Assembly: GCF_003253995.1 (NCBI RefSeq) | Contig: NZ_QKZL01000018.1 | Coordinates: 1-64,000 of the forward strand | Source: Palleronia aestuarii | GTDB taxonomy: Bacteria; Pseudomonadota; Alphaproteobacteria; Rhodobacterales; Rhodobacteraceae | Length of the DNA stretch: 64,000 nucleotides | Reading direction: 5' to 3' | Part shown: positions 16,837-24,889 of the stretch, one piece after another | How the letters are laid out: every line of letters begins with the position of its first letter | Position numbering within the stretch: the stretch's first letter is position 1 | The notes under the pieces: generated by a model | Database searches by the model: none | What the model saw: only the letters and a program-made list of their open reading frames with translations | What the model was told of the DNA's origin: nothing | Position numbers and translations under genes: made by a program

Positions 16837-18061
16837 GCGGAGCCGCTCGCACCACCCGGCCGATGCCCGCATCCCCGAGCGCCGGGCCCACCACCCCGAC
16901 CTCACGAAGCTCGGCGGCTGGCGCGCGATGCAGGACGAGGCCTCGATCGGCGGCAAGCGCTGGGACGAGGAGCGGCGATGGGCGCTGCGCATGGGCCTCC
17001 ACGGCGCGGAGTCGATCGAGGACAAGTCGATCCCCACCTTCGCGCGGGGGGAGCTGCCGCATTACGCGGGCATCAACACCTTCCTGAAGGCGCCTTACGC
17101 CGAGGACGTGCTCGAGGTCGGTCATTACGACGCGACGGTCCTGGGGATCCCCTTCGACGGCGGTACCACCTACCGCGCGGGCACGCGGTTCGGGCCGCAG
17201 GGGGTGAGGAAGATCTCCGCCCTCTACACGCCCTACAATTACGAGATGGCGATCGACCTGCGCGAGCAGATGACGCTCTGCGACGCGGGCGACGTCTTCA
17301 CCATCCCCGCCAATATCGAGAAGAGCTTCGACCAGATCTCGCGCGCCGTCAGCCACGTCGCGTCCTCGGGCTCGCTGCCCGTGATGATCGGCGGCGACCA
17401 TTCGATCGGCTATCCGTGCGTGAAGGGGATCGCGGACTGCACCTCGAAGAAGATCGGGATCGTGCATTTCGACCGCCACGCCGATATCCAGGAGAAGGAT
17501 CTCGACGAGCGGATGCACACGACGCCCTGGTTCCACGCCACCAACATGCCGAACGTGCCCGCGAAGAACCTCGTGCAGATCGGCATCGGCGGCTGGCAGG
17601 TGCCGCGCGACGCGGTCAAGGTCGCCCGCGAGCGCGAGACCAACATCATCACCATGTCCGACATGGAGAAGATGGGCATCGACAAGACCATCGAGATGGC
17701 GCTCGAGATCGCCTGGGACGGGGTCGACATGGTCTACATGTCCTTCGACATCGACAGCATCGATTGCGGCTTCGTGCCCGGCACCGGCTGGCCCGAGCCG
17801 GGCGGCTTTTTGCCGCGCGAGGCGCTGGCGCTCGCCGCGGGCGTGGCGGCCGAGGGCATCTGCGGGATGGAGCTCGTCGAGGTGGCGCCGCCCTACGACC
17901 AGTCGGAGATCACCGCGCTCATGGGCACGCGGGTCATCGTCGACGTGCTGGGCTCGCTCGTCTCCTCGGGCAAGCTCGGCGCGCACAAGCGCCATATCGA
18001 CAAGCCGGTGACGCTGCCCCACGGCGAGTTCGAGGGAAAGAGGTGGTCGAATGCCACATGA
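16817..18061 (+). CDS. gdmH: Guanidine hydrolase-like ureohydrolase (GdmH type)
   Basis: 414 residues; start ATG 16817 has an ideal AAGGAGG six bases upstream. It is an arginase/agmatinase-fold enzyme: metal ligands H195 (GGDHSIG), D219, H221, D223 (HFDRHADI), D311 and D313 (SFDIDSID). It differs from agmatinases in the long N-terminal extension (about 100 residues before VLGIPFDGG), the CDAGDVFTIPANIEKSFDQI block, HTTPWFHATN, IGIGGWQVPR and PGTGWPEPGG, features I associate with the Ni-dependent guanidine hydrolase of cyanobacteria. The product would be urea plus ammonium. The guanidine-I riboswitch and transporter upstream support this over agmatinase. No urease is in the window to use the urea. 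Confidence 0.85.
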   Translation: MPRSMRERSRSHHPADARIPERRAHHPDLTKLGGWRAMQDEASIGGKRWDEERRWALRMGLHGAESIEDKSIPTFARGELPHYAGINTFLKAPYAEDVLEVGHYDATVLGIPFDGGTTYRAGTRFGPQGVRKISALYTPYNYEMAIDLREQMTLCDAGDVFTIPANIEKSFDQISRAVSHVASSGSLPVMIGGDHSIGYPCVKGIADCTSKKIGIVHFDRHADIQEKDLDERMHTTPWFHATNMPNVPAKNLVQIGIGGWQVPRDAVKVARERETNIITMSDMEKMGIDKTIEMALEIAWDGVDMVYMSFDIDSIDCGFVPGTGWPEPGGFLPREALALAAGVAAEGICGMELVEVAPPYDQSEITALMGTRVIVDVLGSLVSSGKLGAHKRHIDKPVTLPHGEFEGKRWSNAT

Positions 18062-18506
18062 TCACGGCCCCCACGGGCATCATCACCACGACCATGCCCC
18101 GCATGGTCCGGGCCACAACCACGCCGAGCCCGACCACCTGCATTCCCATCTCCACGCGGCCGACGAGGCGGCGGACCTGCAGGTGCTGGCGGCGCAATTC
18201 GTCGACGGCTTCCTCCATGCCGCCGACAAGACCGCCTATCTCAAGCTCGCGGGCGTGCCCTTCGAGCGGCCGGGCAAGGGCGGCGCGAAGGCGCTGAAGC
18301 TCGTGGATGTCGAGCTCAGGACCGAGTGGCAGGTCGGCACCGCCGCACCCTCCTTCGGCTCGCGGGAGCTGAGCTACCTGCCGTTTCCGGGCCCGATGGT
18401 GCGGGAACGGACGAACATGGCGCTCGTCTACGTCTCGATGGACGAGAAGTCGCTCCTCGACATCCGCGACTTCCTCCAGGGGCGCAAGCGCGAGATCGAG
18501 CGGTGA
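18051..18506 (+). CDS. Histidine-rich small protein, candidate nickel handling for the hydrolase
   Basis: 151 residues, starting within the last codons of the ureohydrolase gene. Residues 2-36 contain about 14 histidines in HDH, HHHH, HNH and HLHSHLH clusters with Gly and Pro between them, like the metal-storage tails of HypB, UreE and SlyD. The remaining ~110 residues (AAQFVDGFLHAADK, KLVDVELRTEWQVG, FPGPMVRERTNMALVYVS) I do not recognise. Guanidine hydrolases need nickel and known ones use HypA/HypB-like helpers; no such helper is encoded here, so this protein may store or deliver nickel. That role is inference from composition and position. Confidence 0.7.
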   Translation: MPHDHGPHGHHHHDHAPHGPGHNHAEPDHLHSHLHAADEAADLQVLAAQFVDGFLHAADKTAYLKLAGVPFERPGKGGAKALKLVDVELRTEWQVGTAAPSFGSRELSYLPFPGPMVRERTNMALVYVSMDEKSLLDIRDFLQGRKREIER

Positions 18507-19285
18507 GCCCGTCCCTCCCCACAGCCGATCCCTGGTACGGGGTGGCGCGCCTCGACGACCGGGTCACCCGGATCACCGAGCCGCACGTCCATCCGGTCTT
18601 CTCCGCGAACATGCATCTCGTGGAGGGGCGGGACGCGGATCTGCTGATCGACAGCGGCATGGGCGTGGCGCCCCTCCGGCCGGTGGTCGACGCCGCGCGC
18701 CGCGACCCGGGAAAGCCGCTCACGCTCCTGACGACGCATGCCCATGTCGACCACGTGGGCGCCGCGCACGAGTTCGACGCGCATCTCGCCCACCCGATGG
18801 AGCGGGAGGCGCTGGCCCGGCCGCCCACGCAGAGCCTCCAGGCCGGGGATATTCCCGAAAACCTGCGGACGATGCTCGTCCAGGCGGGCTATCCGCCGCT
18901 CGAGGGTCTCCTCGTGGCCGCGGTGCCCGCGCCGCGCTACGATCCGGACGCCTGGACGCTCCGCCCCGCGCCGCTGACAGGCGAGGTCGTGGAGGGCGAC
19001 ACGATCAACCTCGGCGACTGGCGTGCGGAGATCCTCCACCTGCCCGGCCACGCACCGGGCCAGGTCGGGCTCTGGCATGCGGAGACGGGCACGCTCTTCG
19101 GGGCGGACGCGGTCTATGACGGGCCGCTCGTCGCGCCCGAGGCCGACCGCGCAGTCTATGCCGCGACGCTGCGACGGCTCCGCGCGCTCCCGGTCCGGGT
19201 GGTCCATGGCGGGCACGACGACCCGTTCGGCCCCGAAAGGCTTTCGGAGATCTGCGACGGCTACCTCGCGCTCTGGGAGGGCTGA
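18503..19285 (+). CDS. Metallo-beta-lactamase-fold hydrolase
   Basis: 260 residues, GTG start overlapping the previous stop. The metal motif THAHVDH is at 78-84 (H79, H81, D83, H84); later ligands appear in LHLPGHAPGQVGL and FGADAVYDG, with a final histidine in VVHGGHDDPFG. It belongs to the glyoxalase II-like branch, which hydrolyses thioesters, lactones or other esters; no signal peptide is present. As last gene of the riboswitch operon it might process an amide or adduct linked to guanidine use, but nothing in the sequence fixes the substrate. It overlaps the convergent gene at 19261 by 25 bases. Confidence 0.8.
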   Translation: MSPSLPTADPWYGVARLDDRVTRITEPHVHPVFSANMHLVEGRDADLLIDSGMGVAPLRPVVDAARRDPGKPLTLLTTHAHVDHVGAAHEFDAHLAHPMEREALARPPTQSLQAGDIPENLRTMLVQAGYPPLEGLLVAAVPAPRYDPDAWTLRPAPLTGEVVEGDTINLGDWRAEILHLPGHAPGQVGLWHAETGTLFGADAVYDGPLVAPEADRAVYAATLRRLRALPVRVVHGGHDDPFGPERLSEICDGYLALWEG

Positions 19286-20019
19286 GGCGTCCATTCCTCC
19301 ACCAGCTCGTGACCGAGGAAGGTGCAGCGGCGGGTGACGAGGGGCGCGCCCGACGCCGGGTCCCCCTCGAGAAGGACCCGGCCCTCGAGGAACGGATCGG
19401 TGGCCTGCTCCACCCGGCCGCCTTCCGCGCCGAAGTTTCCCATCGCGTAGAGCGCGCGGAACTGCGCGGCGAGCGCGACCTCGTCCGTCCGCCCACCCGC
19501 GACGAGCGCGGCGCGGAGCACGGAGGCGCGCGGCTGATCCGCCCGTCCGATCCCGAGGAGGAAGAGCGTCCCCGCCCAGGCGAGATGCAGCCGCCAATCG
19601 CCCGAGGCCCAGACCCCGTGGAAGGGCACGGGGCCGGGGAGGCCGCGCCAATCCTCCACGTAATCGGCGTGGATCCCGGTCTCGATCAACCGCCCCTCTG
19701 CGTCGAACGCGATCCGGCCCTCGTCGGGACCGACGGGAAAACCCTGCCAGTTGATCGCGCGGTGCCAGGTGCAGACGTCGCCCGCGACCGCGATCTCGCC
19801 CGCGAAGCCCTCGGCCGAGAGCAGATGGGCCAGATCGTCCCGCCCGAGGTCGCAGAGCGCCTCGCATCCCGCGATGTCGGGCCGGCCCGGGGGCAGACGG
19901 AGATCGACGAAGCCCCCCGGCGCCTGCATCCACAGAACCCGCGTGGACGTGTCGAGACACCCGCCCGCGACGATCCGCTCGCGGTCCCAGAGCCCGTCGA
20001 GCCGCGCCCGGAGGTTCAC
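19261..20019 (-). CDS. Conserved-looking protein of unknown function
   Basis: 252 residues, with a GTG start overlapping the stop of the isochorismatase-like gene (GTGA), so translationally coupled. I recognise no catalytic motif. Aromatic-rich blocks occur: RVLWMQAPGGFVDLRLPPG (about 27-45), CTWHRAINWQGFP, GVWASGDWRLHLAWAGTLFLLG. The pattern of alternating hydrophobics and tryptophans suggests a beta-barrel or lipocalin-like ligand-binding fold, but this is a guess. It ends a six-gene minus-strand operon with a spermidine/putrescine-type ABC importer, so it probably acts on or binds the imported compound or its product. Confidence 0.75.
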   Translation of the reverse strand: MNLRARLDGLWDRERIVAGGCLDTSTRVLWMQAPGGFVDLRLPPGRPDIAGCEALCDLGRDDLAHLLSAEGFAGEIAVAGDVCTWHRAINWQGFPVGPDEGRIAFDAEGRLIETGIHADYVEDWRGLPGPVPFHGVWASGDWRLHLAWAGTLFLLGIGRADQPRASVLRAALVAGGRTDEVALAAQFRALYAMGNFGAEGGRVEQATDPFLEGRVLLEGDPASGAPLVTRRCTFLGHELVEEWTPQPSQSAR

Positions 20020-20636
20020 GCGGCGCGCTCTTCGCGCTCCTCGAGGATCGCCACGATCTCGTCGGTCGACCGGCAAGCCCCGGTCTGGAGGTATTCCATC
20101 GCCGCGAGCGAGGCCGCATGCGCCGCGTCGGAGGTGCCACCCACGGAATCGGTGATCACGCGGCAATGGTAATCGTGCTGGTGGGCGTCGGCGAAGGTGT
20201 AGTGCACGCAGACATCGGTCATGCCGCCCACGAGGATCAGCGTCTCGGCCCTGAGCCCCTTCAGGAGGATCTCCAGATCGGTGCCGAAGAAGCCCGAATA
20301 GCGGCGCTTGCGAACGAAGTAATCCTCCCCCTCGCGGTAGCCCGTCTCTTCCACGGCGATGGGCGTGCCGGGATCGCCCGCACGGCAATGCACGCCCTCC
20401 GCCCCGTCGAGCTCGCGGCCGTAATCGACCATGTCGCGGCGGTGGTGCTCCTGGAGGAAGACGAGGGGCAGCCCGGCCGCGCGGGCCGCGTCGATCACCC
20501 GCCGCGCGCGATGCATGTTCTCGACATAGGCGGGCATCATCGGGATGCCGTTCTCCTCCGCACCGAGGAAGGCGCCCTTCTGGATGTCGATGACGATGAG
20601 GACGGCACGGCCGACGATGGGAGGGTTCACGGGCAT
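20016..20636 (-). CDS. Isochorismatase-family cysteine hydrolase
   Basis: 206 residues, normal for the family. The catalytic triad is present: D17 (VIDIQKGAF), K110 (FVRKRRYSGF) and C143 (GGMTDVCVHYT), with the usual cis-peptide region before the cysteine. Relatives include N-carbamoylsarcosine amidase, ureidoacrylate and biuret hydrolases and nicotinamidase; all cleave C-N bonds of amides or ureides. In an operon with an organic-cation-type ABC importer and next to a guanidine hydrolysis operon, an amidase on a ureido or guanidino compound is likely, but the substrate is unproven. No PncA-type metal site is evident. Confidence 0.85.
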   Translation of the reverse strand: MPVNPPIVGRAVLIVIDIQKGAFLGAEENGIPMMPAYVENMHRARRVIDAARAAGLPLVFLQEHHRRDMVDYGRELDGAEGVHCRAGDPGTPIAVEETGYREGEDYFVRKRRYSGFFGTDLEILLKGLRAETLILVGGMTDVCVHYTFADAHQHDYHCRVITDSVGGTSDAAHAASLAAMEYLQTGACRSTDEIVAILEEREERAA

Positions 20637-20658
20637 TTCTCTATCCTTTCCGGGGGGA

Positions 20659-21468
20659 TCAGTCGTGTTCGGGCTCCGCGCCCATCAACCGCGGCAGGTC
20701 GCCCCAGCGCGCGACGAGCGCGAAGGCCGTGATGGAGACCGAGACGAAGAGGATCGCGGCCACCGCCATCGTCGGCGTGAAGCCGTTCCGGAGCGAGTTG
20801 AAGATCTGCAGCGTCACGGTCGTGAAGGCGGAGGCGGAGACGAAGAACATCACGATGAACTCGTTGAAGCTCAACACCATGACGAAGAAGAGGCCCGAGA
20901 CCGTGTAGGGGATCGTCTGCGGCCAGACGATGGTCCGAAGCATGACGCTCTCCGTCGCCCCCATCGTCGCGGCCGCGTCGAGATGGGCGCGGTCGATCGA
21001 TTGCAGGCCCACGGAGATGGTGACGAGCGGCAGCGCGAGAAACAGCGCGGCATGGCTGAGGATCCCCGCCCAGAGCGTGCCGAGCCCGGCCGTGAAGGCC
21101 CAGAGGAACCCCAGCCCCACGCCGAAGACGATGGGCGGCAGCGCGAAGGGCATGGCGCCCGCGGCCGCCAGCGCCTTCGAAAGCCCGCTCCCGCCCTGCC
21201 AGACGAGATAGGCGATGGGCCAGGCGAGTGCAGTGGCGAGCACCGCGCTCGAAACCGCGATCAGGCCCGAGTTCCAGAGCGCGTCGCGCCAGACCGGATC
21301 GCCGGCGAAGAATTCGGCGAACCGCGCAAGCGTCGGGTCCTCGGGCGGGAAGAGCATGGTCCGCCCGCCATTGAGCGCCGCGGCCATGACGACGAGGATC
21401 GGCAGCGCGAGGACGAGGGCGCAGAGCCCCATGAAGAGCGCGGCCGCGGGATGGAGCCGGCGCCTCAC
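20659..21468 (-). CDS. ABC transporter permease, spermidine/putrescine type (PotC-like)
   Basis: 269 residues, about six membrane segments, with the EAA loop DAAATMGATESVMLRTIVWPQ (about 160-180; the conserved core is MGATE) and the PotC-type NEFIVMFFVSA near the end. It overlaps the partner permease by four bases and precedes the hydrolase gene by 22. With the partner it forms the heterodimeric channel of a polyamine/opine/amine-type importer. Confidence 0.9.
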   Translation of the reverse strand: MRRRLHPAAALFMGLCALVLALPILVVMAAALNGGRTMLFPPEDPTLARFAEFFAGDPVWRDALWNSGLIAVSSAVLATALAWPIAYLVWQGGSGLSKALAAAGAMPFALPPIVFGVGLGFLWAFTAGLGTLWAGILSHAALFLALPLVTISVGLQSIDRAHLDAAATMGATESVMLRTIVWPQTIPYTVSGLFFVMVLSFNEFIVMFFVSASAFTTVTLQIFNSLRNGFTPTMAVAAILFVSVSITAFALVARWGDLPRLMGAEPEHD

Positions 21469-22436
21469 GCGCCCCGTCCCCCGAGCCGTTGCCCGAACCA
21501 GAGGCAGAGCGCGGCCACGGCGAGGAGCACCACCGATTGCGCCGCGCCGAAGGGGGCGTCGAGCGTGGCGCCGCGCACCGCGTCGTAGATCGAGACCGCG
21601 AGCGTCTGCTGCGAGGGCGCGGCGAAGACCGAGACGGTGACGTAGACGCCGAGGAGATAGACGAAGAGGAACATCACCGCCCCGAGAAGCGGCAGCCGCA
21701 GCACGGGCAGCACCACCGTCCGGATCACGGTGGCGGGCCGCGCCCCCATCGTGCGCGCGGCCTCGGTCAGGGCCGGATCGAGCCGCGAGAGCGGCGGATA
21801 GAGCAGGATCACCGCATAGGGCCAGACGAGATAGGTCATGGTAAGCACCGTGGCCGTGGCGGAGGTCTTGAACTTCAGGTCGCGCGGATTGGCCAGCCCC
21901 CAGCCCCTCAGCGTGTCGAACCAGCCCACCGCCTTCAGCCAGTCCGTGAGGCCCGTCTCGCGCGCCACCATGGGCAGGCCCGAGCGGTTCGACAGCAGGA
22001 TGTCCCAGCCCATGACCACGAAGACCTCGGAGACCGAGACGCTCGAGAGCAGGAAGACGAGCCAGATCGTCTGCGCGCGGCGCCCCGTGCGGGTCAGGAA
22101 CCAGGTGAAGGGAAAGGCCGTCGCCACCGCGAGCACCGCGCCCAGCGTGGCGTAGAGGACGGAGTACCAGAGCCGCTGGAGATAGAGGCCGGAGAATTCC
22201 TCGGGCCAGAGCGCGCCGACGAAGACACGGGCGTAATTGCCGGGATCGACCGACCAGATCCAGGCGGCGCCCTGCACCTTCTCGCCGAAGGAGATCGCGA
22301 CGATCAGCGCGAAAGGCGCGAGGCAGAGGAAGGCGAGGAGAACCGCGAGGCCCACTTGCAGGAGCGTCCCGCCGCCGATCCGCGCGCCCGGGCCCGGGGC
22401 GCCGGCCCGGGGCGCAGGGAGGCTCTCGTCGCTCAT
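21465..22436 (-). CDS. ABC transporter permease, spermidine/putrescine type (PotB-like)
   Basis: 323 residues: a short Gly/Pro-rich cytoplasmic N terminus, then about six membrane segments (LLQVGLAVLLAFLCLAPFAL first). EAA-loop residues ARTMGARPATVIRTVVLPVL are at about 232-251. Its gene overlaps the ATPase stop (ATGA) upstream and the PotC-like gene downstream. The large periplasmic loop between segments 1 and 2 (GEKVQGAAWIWSVDP, YARVFVGALW) is normal for PotB relatives. Confidence 0.9.
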   Translation of the reverse strand: MSDESLPAPRAGAPGPGARIGGGTLLQVGLAVLLAFLCLAPFALIVAISFGEKVQGAAWIWSVDPGNYARVFVGALWPEEFSGLYLQRLWYSVLYATLGAVLAVATAFPFTWFLTRTGRRAQTIWLVFLLSSVSVSEVFVVMGWDILLSNRSGLPMVARETGLTDWLKAVGWFDTLRGWGLANPRDLKFKTSATATVLTMTYLVWPYAVILLYPPLSRLDPALTEAARTMGARPATVIRTVVLPVLRLPLLGAVMFLFVYLLGVYVTVSVFAAPSQQTLAVSIYDAVRGATLDAPFGAAQSVVLLAVAALCLWFGQRLGGRGA

Positions 22437-23509
22437 GCCACCTCCCGGGGCCGGGATTGGGCGGGATAGACCTGCAGCGCGCCGGGCGGCAGGTGGAGCG
22501 CCACCTCGCGGCCCGCCGCGATCCCGTCCCCGCCCTGGAGCCCCGATCCCTGGGCCACGACGAAGGGGCCCAGGGGCGTCTCCACGTGGACGTCGCGCTC
22601 CGATCCGATGGCGCGCACGAAGACCACGCGGGCGGGCAGGCGGTTGCCCTCGGGCAGGTCCTGCCCGAGACGGATCCGCTCCGGCCGGCAGGCGGCGCGG
22701 ACCGGGGAGCCCGGACGGAAGGCGGGCCCCGGTTCGAGCGCGAGCCGGTATCCGTCCGCCTCGAGCCCGCCCGGAACGGCCACCGCGTCGAAGAAGTTGT
22801 TGCGGCCGATGAAGCCCGCGACGAAGGCGTTGTCGGGCCGGTCGTAGATCTCCTGCGGCGCGCCCACCTGCTCGGCGCGACCCTCCGACATGACGACGAT
22901 CCGGTCGGCCATGCTCATCGCCTCGCGCTGGTCGTGGGTGACGACGATCGTGGTGATGCCGAGCCGCTGCTGCAAAAGCCGCAGCTCCACCTGCATCTCC
23001 TCGCGGAGCTTCGCGTCGAGCGCCGACATCGGCTCGTCGAGCAGGAACACCTCCGGATCCTGAGCGAGCGCGCGGGCGATCGCCACGCGCTGCTTCTGCC
23101 CGCCCGAGAGCGCCGAGATCGACCGATCGCCCAGATGGCCGAGCCGCACGAGGTCGAGAAGCTCGTCCGCGCGGGCGTGCCGCGCCGCCCGGCCCGTGCC
23201 CGAGATCGCCAGAGAATAGGCGACGTTGTCGCGCACGTTCAGGTGCGGGAAGAGCGCGAAGCTCTGGAACACCATGCCGAAGCGGCGCAGATGCGCGGGC
23301 ATGGCGGTGATGTCGCGCCCCCCGAGGAGGATGCGGCCGCGCGAGGGCGGTTCGAGCCCGGCGATGATCCGCAGGAGCGTGGTCTTGCCGCAGCCCGAGG
23401 GGCCGAGGAGCGCGGTAAGCTCGCCCTCGCGGAAGGCGAGATCGACCCGGCCCACGGCGCGCGTGGCACCGTAATCGCGTCCCACCCCCTCGAGCGCGAG
23501 CCCGGCCAT
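22433..23509 (-). CDS. ABC transporter ATPase, spermidine/putrescine type (PotA-like)
   Basis: 358 residues. Walker A GPSGCGKTT (about 35-43), Q-loop FGMVFQSFALFPHL, signature LSGGQKQRV, Walker B EVFLLDEPMSALD, switch THDQREAM. The C-terminal TOBE domain (AACRPERIRLGQ, VVFVRAIGSERDVHVETPLG) is typical of PotA/MalK-type ATPases and may give regulation. Five bases separate it from the binding-protein gene. Start ATG 23509 chosen by the conserved N terminus LALEGVGRDYG. Confidence 0.92.
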   Translation of the reverse strand: MAGLALEGVGRDYGATRAVGRVDLAFREGELTALLGPSGCGKTTLLRIIAGLEPPSRGRILLGGRDITAMPAHLRRFGMVFQSFALFPHLNVRDNVAYSLAISGTGRAARHARADELLDLVRLGHLGDRSISALSGGQKQRVAIARALAQDPEVFLLDEPMSALDAKLREEMQVELRLLQQRLGITTIVVTHDQREAMSMADRIVVMSEGRAEQVGAPQEIYDRPDNAFVAGFIGRNNFFDAVAVPGGLEADGYRLALEPGPAFRPGSPVRAACRPERIRLGQDLPEGNRLPARVVFVRAIGSERDVHVETPLGPFVVAQGSGLQGGDGIAAGREVALHLPPGALQVYPAQSRPREVA

Positions 23510-23514
23510 GCCGC

Positions 23515-24624
23515 TCAGGCCCCGGCCAGCATCTTGTCCCAGGTCTCCTTGATGAAGGTGTCCTCGTCGAGATAGGCCTCGTAGGCGGGCCGGATCGCGG
23601 GGCTGCCCGAGACCGCGTCGAACTCCTCCTGCGTCAGGTCCGTGGCCTCGCGCGGGACGAGCGGCGCGGTGCCGATCATCCGCGACATCAGCGCCTGCGT
23701 CTCGGGCTGCGAGGAGAAGTCGATGAATTCCGCGGCCTCCGCGCCCTTCTCCGACAGCGGCGAGAGGCACCAGGAGCCGTAATCCTGCACGTTGCCCTCC
23801 TTGGGGAAGATCGAGCGGATCGGGAAGCCGTCGGCGGCCATGAGCTGCGCCACGTCGTGGTAGTACTGCCCGCCGATCACGTCGAGATTCTTCATCGCCT
23901 GCTCCATCTGGCTCTCGGCCGAGTACCAGAGCGCGACGTTGGGCTTGATCTCGCCCGCCTTCTCGACGACCGCGACGATGCCCTCGCGCGAGCCCATCGT
24001 CTCGGCGCCGTCGAAGAAGGTGGCCGCGACGATGTCGAGGAACATGCTGTTGTAGAGCCGCGAGAGACCGAGGCTCGCCTCGAACCGCTCGGTGTCCCAG
24101 AACTCCGCCCAGCTCTGGGGCACTTCCACCGCGTCGGGATTGACCACCATGGAGACGAACCACGACATCGCGCCCACGCCCAGCGTGTCGCCGCCGTCCG
24201 AGAAGACGAAATAGGGATCGAGATTGTCCGCCGCCGGGATCGCGGACATGTCGAGGGGCGCGAGGAGCCCGCCGATCCGCGAGGCCCGGATCATCGTGTC
24301 GCGCGCGAAGAGCGAGAGGTCGGCGGGCACCGATCCCGCCGCCTGCGCCTGCTGCAGCGTCACGAGCCAGTCCGCCGAATTGGGCTGGGTCACGCTGTCG
24401 ACGGCGATGCCCGTGGCCTCGGTGAAGGCCGGGTAGACGTGCTCCATGAAGCTGTTCTCGAAATAGCCGCCATAGGAGCCGATCGCGAGCCGCCGCTCCT
24501 GCGCGAGGAGCGGCATCGGATAGAGGCTCGCGGCGGTGCCCGCCCCCGCGAGCCCCGCGGCCCCGCGCAGAAGCGTCCTGCGGCTCACCGTGCGGTTCGT
24601 GGGGATGCGGCTCCTCTGGGACAT
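23515..24624 (-). CDS. ABC transporter binding protein, spermidine/putrescine type (PotD-like), Tat-exported
   Basis: 369 residues. The N terminus has a twin-arginine signal (SRRTLLRGAAGLAG, about 14-27) with cleavage probably after PLLAQ near residue 42, so the protein is exported folded. The mature part begins LAIGSYGGYFENSF and continues with PADLSLFARDT and GVGAMSWFVSMVVNPDAV in the Type II binding-protein (SBP_bac_8/PotD) pattern. First gene of the six-gene minus operon. Ligand unknown; polyamines, opines, betaine-type or guanidino compounds are all handled by this family. Confidence 0.9.
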   Translation of the reverse strand: MSQRSRIPTNRTVSRRTLLRGAAGLAGAGTAASLYPMPLLAQERRLAIGSYGGYFENSFMEHVYPAFTEATGIAVDSVTQPNSADWLVTLQQAQAAGSVPADLSLFARDTMIRASRIGGLLAPLDMSAIPAADNLDPYFVFSDGGDTLGVGAMSWFVSMVVNPDAVEVPQSWAEFWDTERFEASLGLSRLYNSMFLDIVAATFFDGAETMGSREGIVAVVEKAGEIKPNVALWYSAESQMEQAMKNLDVIGGQYYHDVAQLMAADGFPIRSIFPKEGNVQDYGSWCLSPLSEKGAEAAEFIDFSSQPETQALMSRMIGTAPLVPREATDLTQEEFDAVSGSPAIRPAYEAYLDEDTFIKETWDKMLAGA

Positions 24625-24889
24625 GGTTCTCTCCTGGATCTGGCTGGAGGACCGCCCTGCCGGACGGACCGTTCCGGGCCATCACCGCGCGCGCGGGGCG
24701 CTCCTGTCACCGGGCGCGGCGGAATCAATCCCGGCCGCGCGTGTCTTGCCGCGTTTTTGGACGTTCCGCCGCGTCGATGACCGTTTTCGTGGCCCTGCGG
24801 GTCTTTCGCGCGACGGGGCCCGGCCCGGCCATTGGTTCCGGCCGGGGAAGGTCCGACCCTCGCCGCTCCCGAGTCCAGAGGAGAGCCCC
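24625..24889. other. 265-base divergent control region between the amine-type importer and the oxygenase
   Basis: No gene and no riboswitch motif was recognised on either strand here. It should contain promoters for both the importer operon (minus) and the oxygenase (plus). The AAACGCGGCAAGAC-type patch on the minus strand near 24745-24760 (gtttttggac on plus) is the least GC-rich part. Ribosome sites are clear at both ends: GGAGAG before 24624 and AGAGGAG before 24890. Confidence 0.4.

Noticed and set aside
16817-18061. Annotation as agmatinase (speB)
   Set aside because: The fold is the same, but the N-terminal extension, the PGTGWPEPGG and HTTPWFHATN motifs and the guanidine riboswitch/importer context favour guanidine hydrolase; agmatinase remains the fallback.
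24625-24889. Possible second guanidine riboswitch upstream of the amine-type importer or the oxygenase
   Set aside because: Read on both strands; isolated ggttccgg and ggtccga strings occur, but the ordered conserved blocks of guanidine-I are absent, and no class II or III pattern was recognised.
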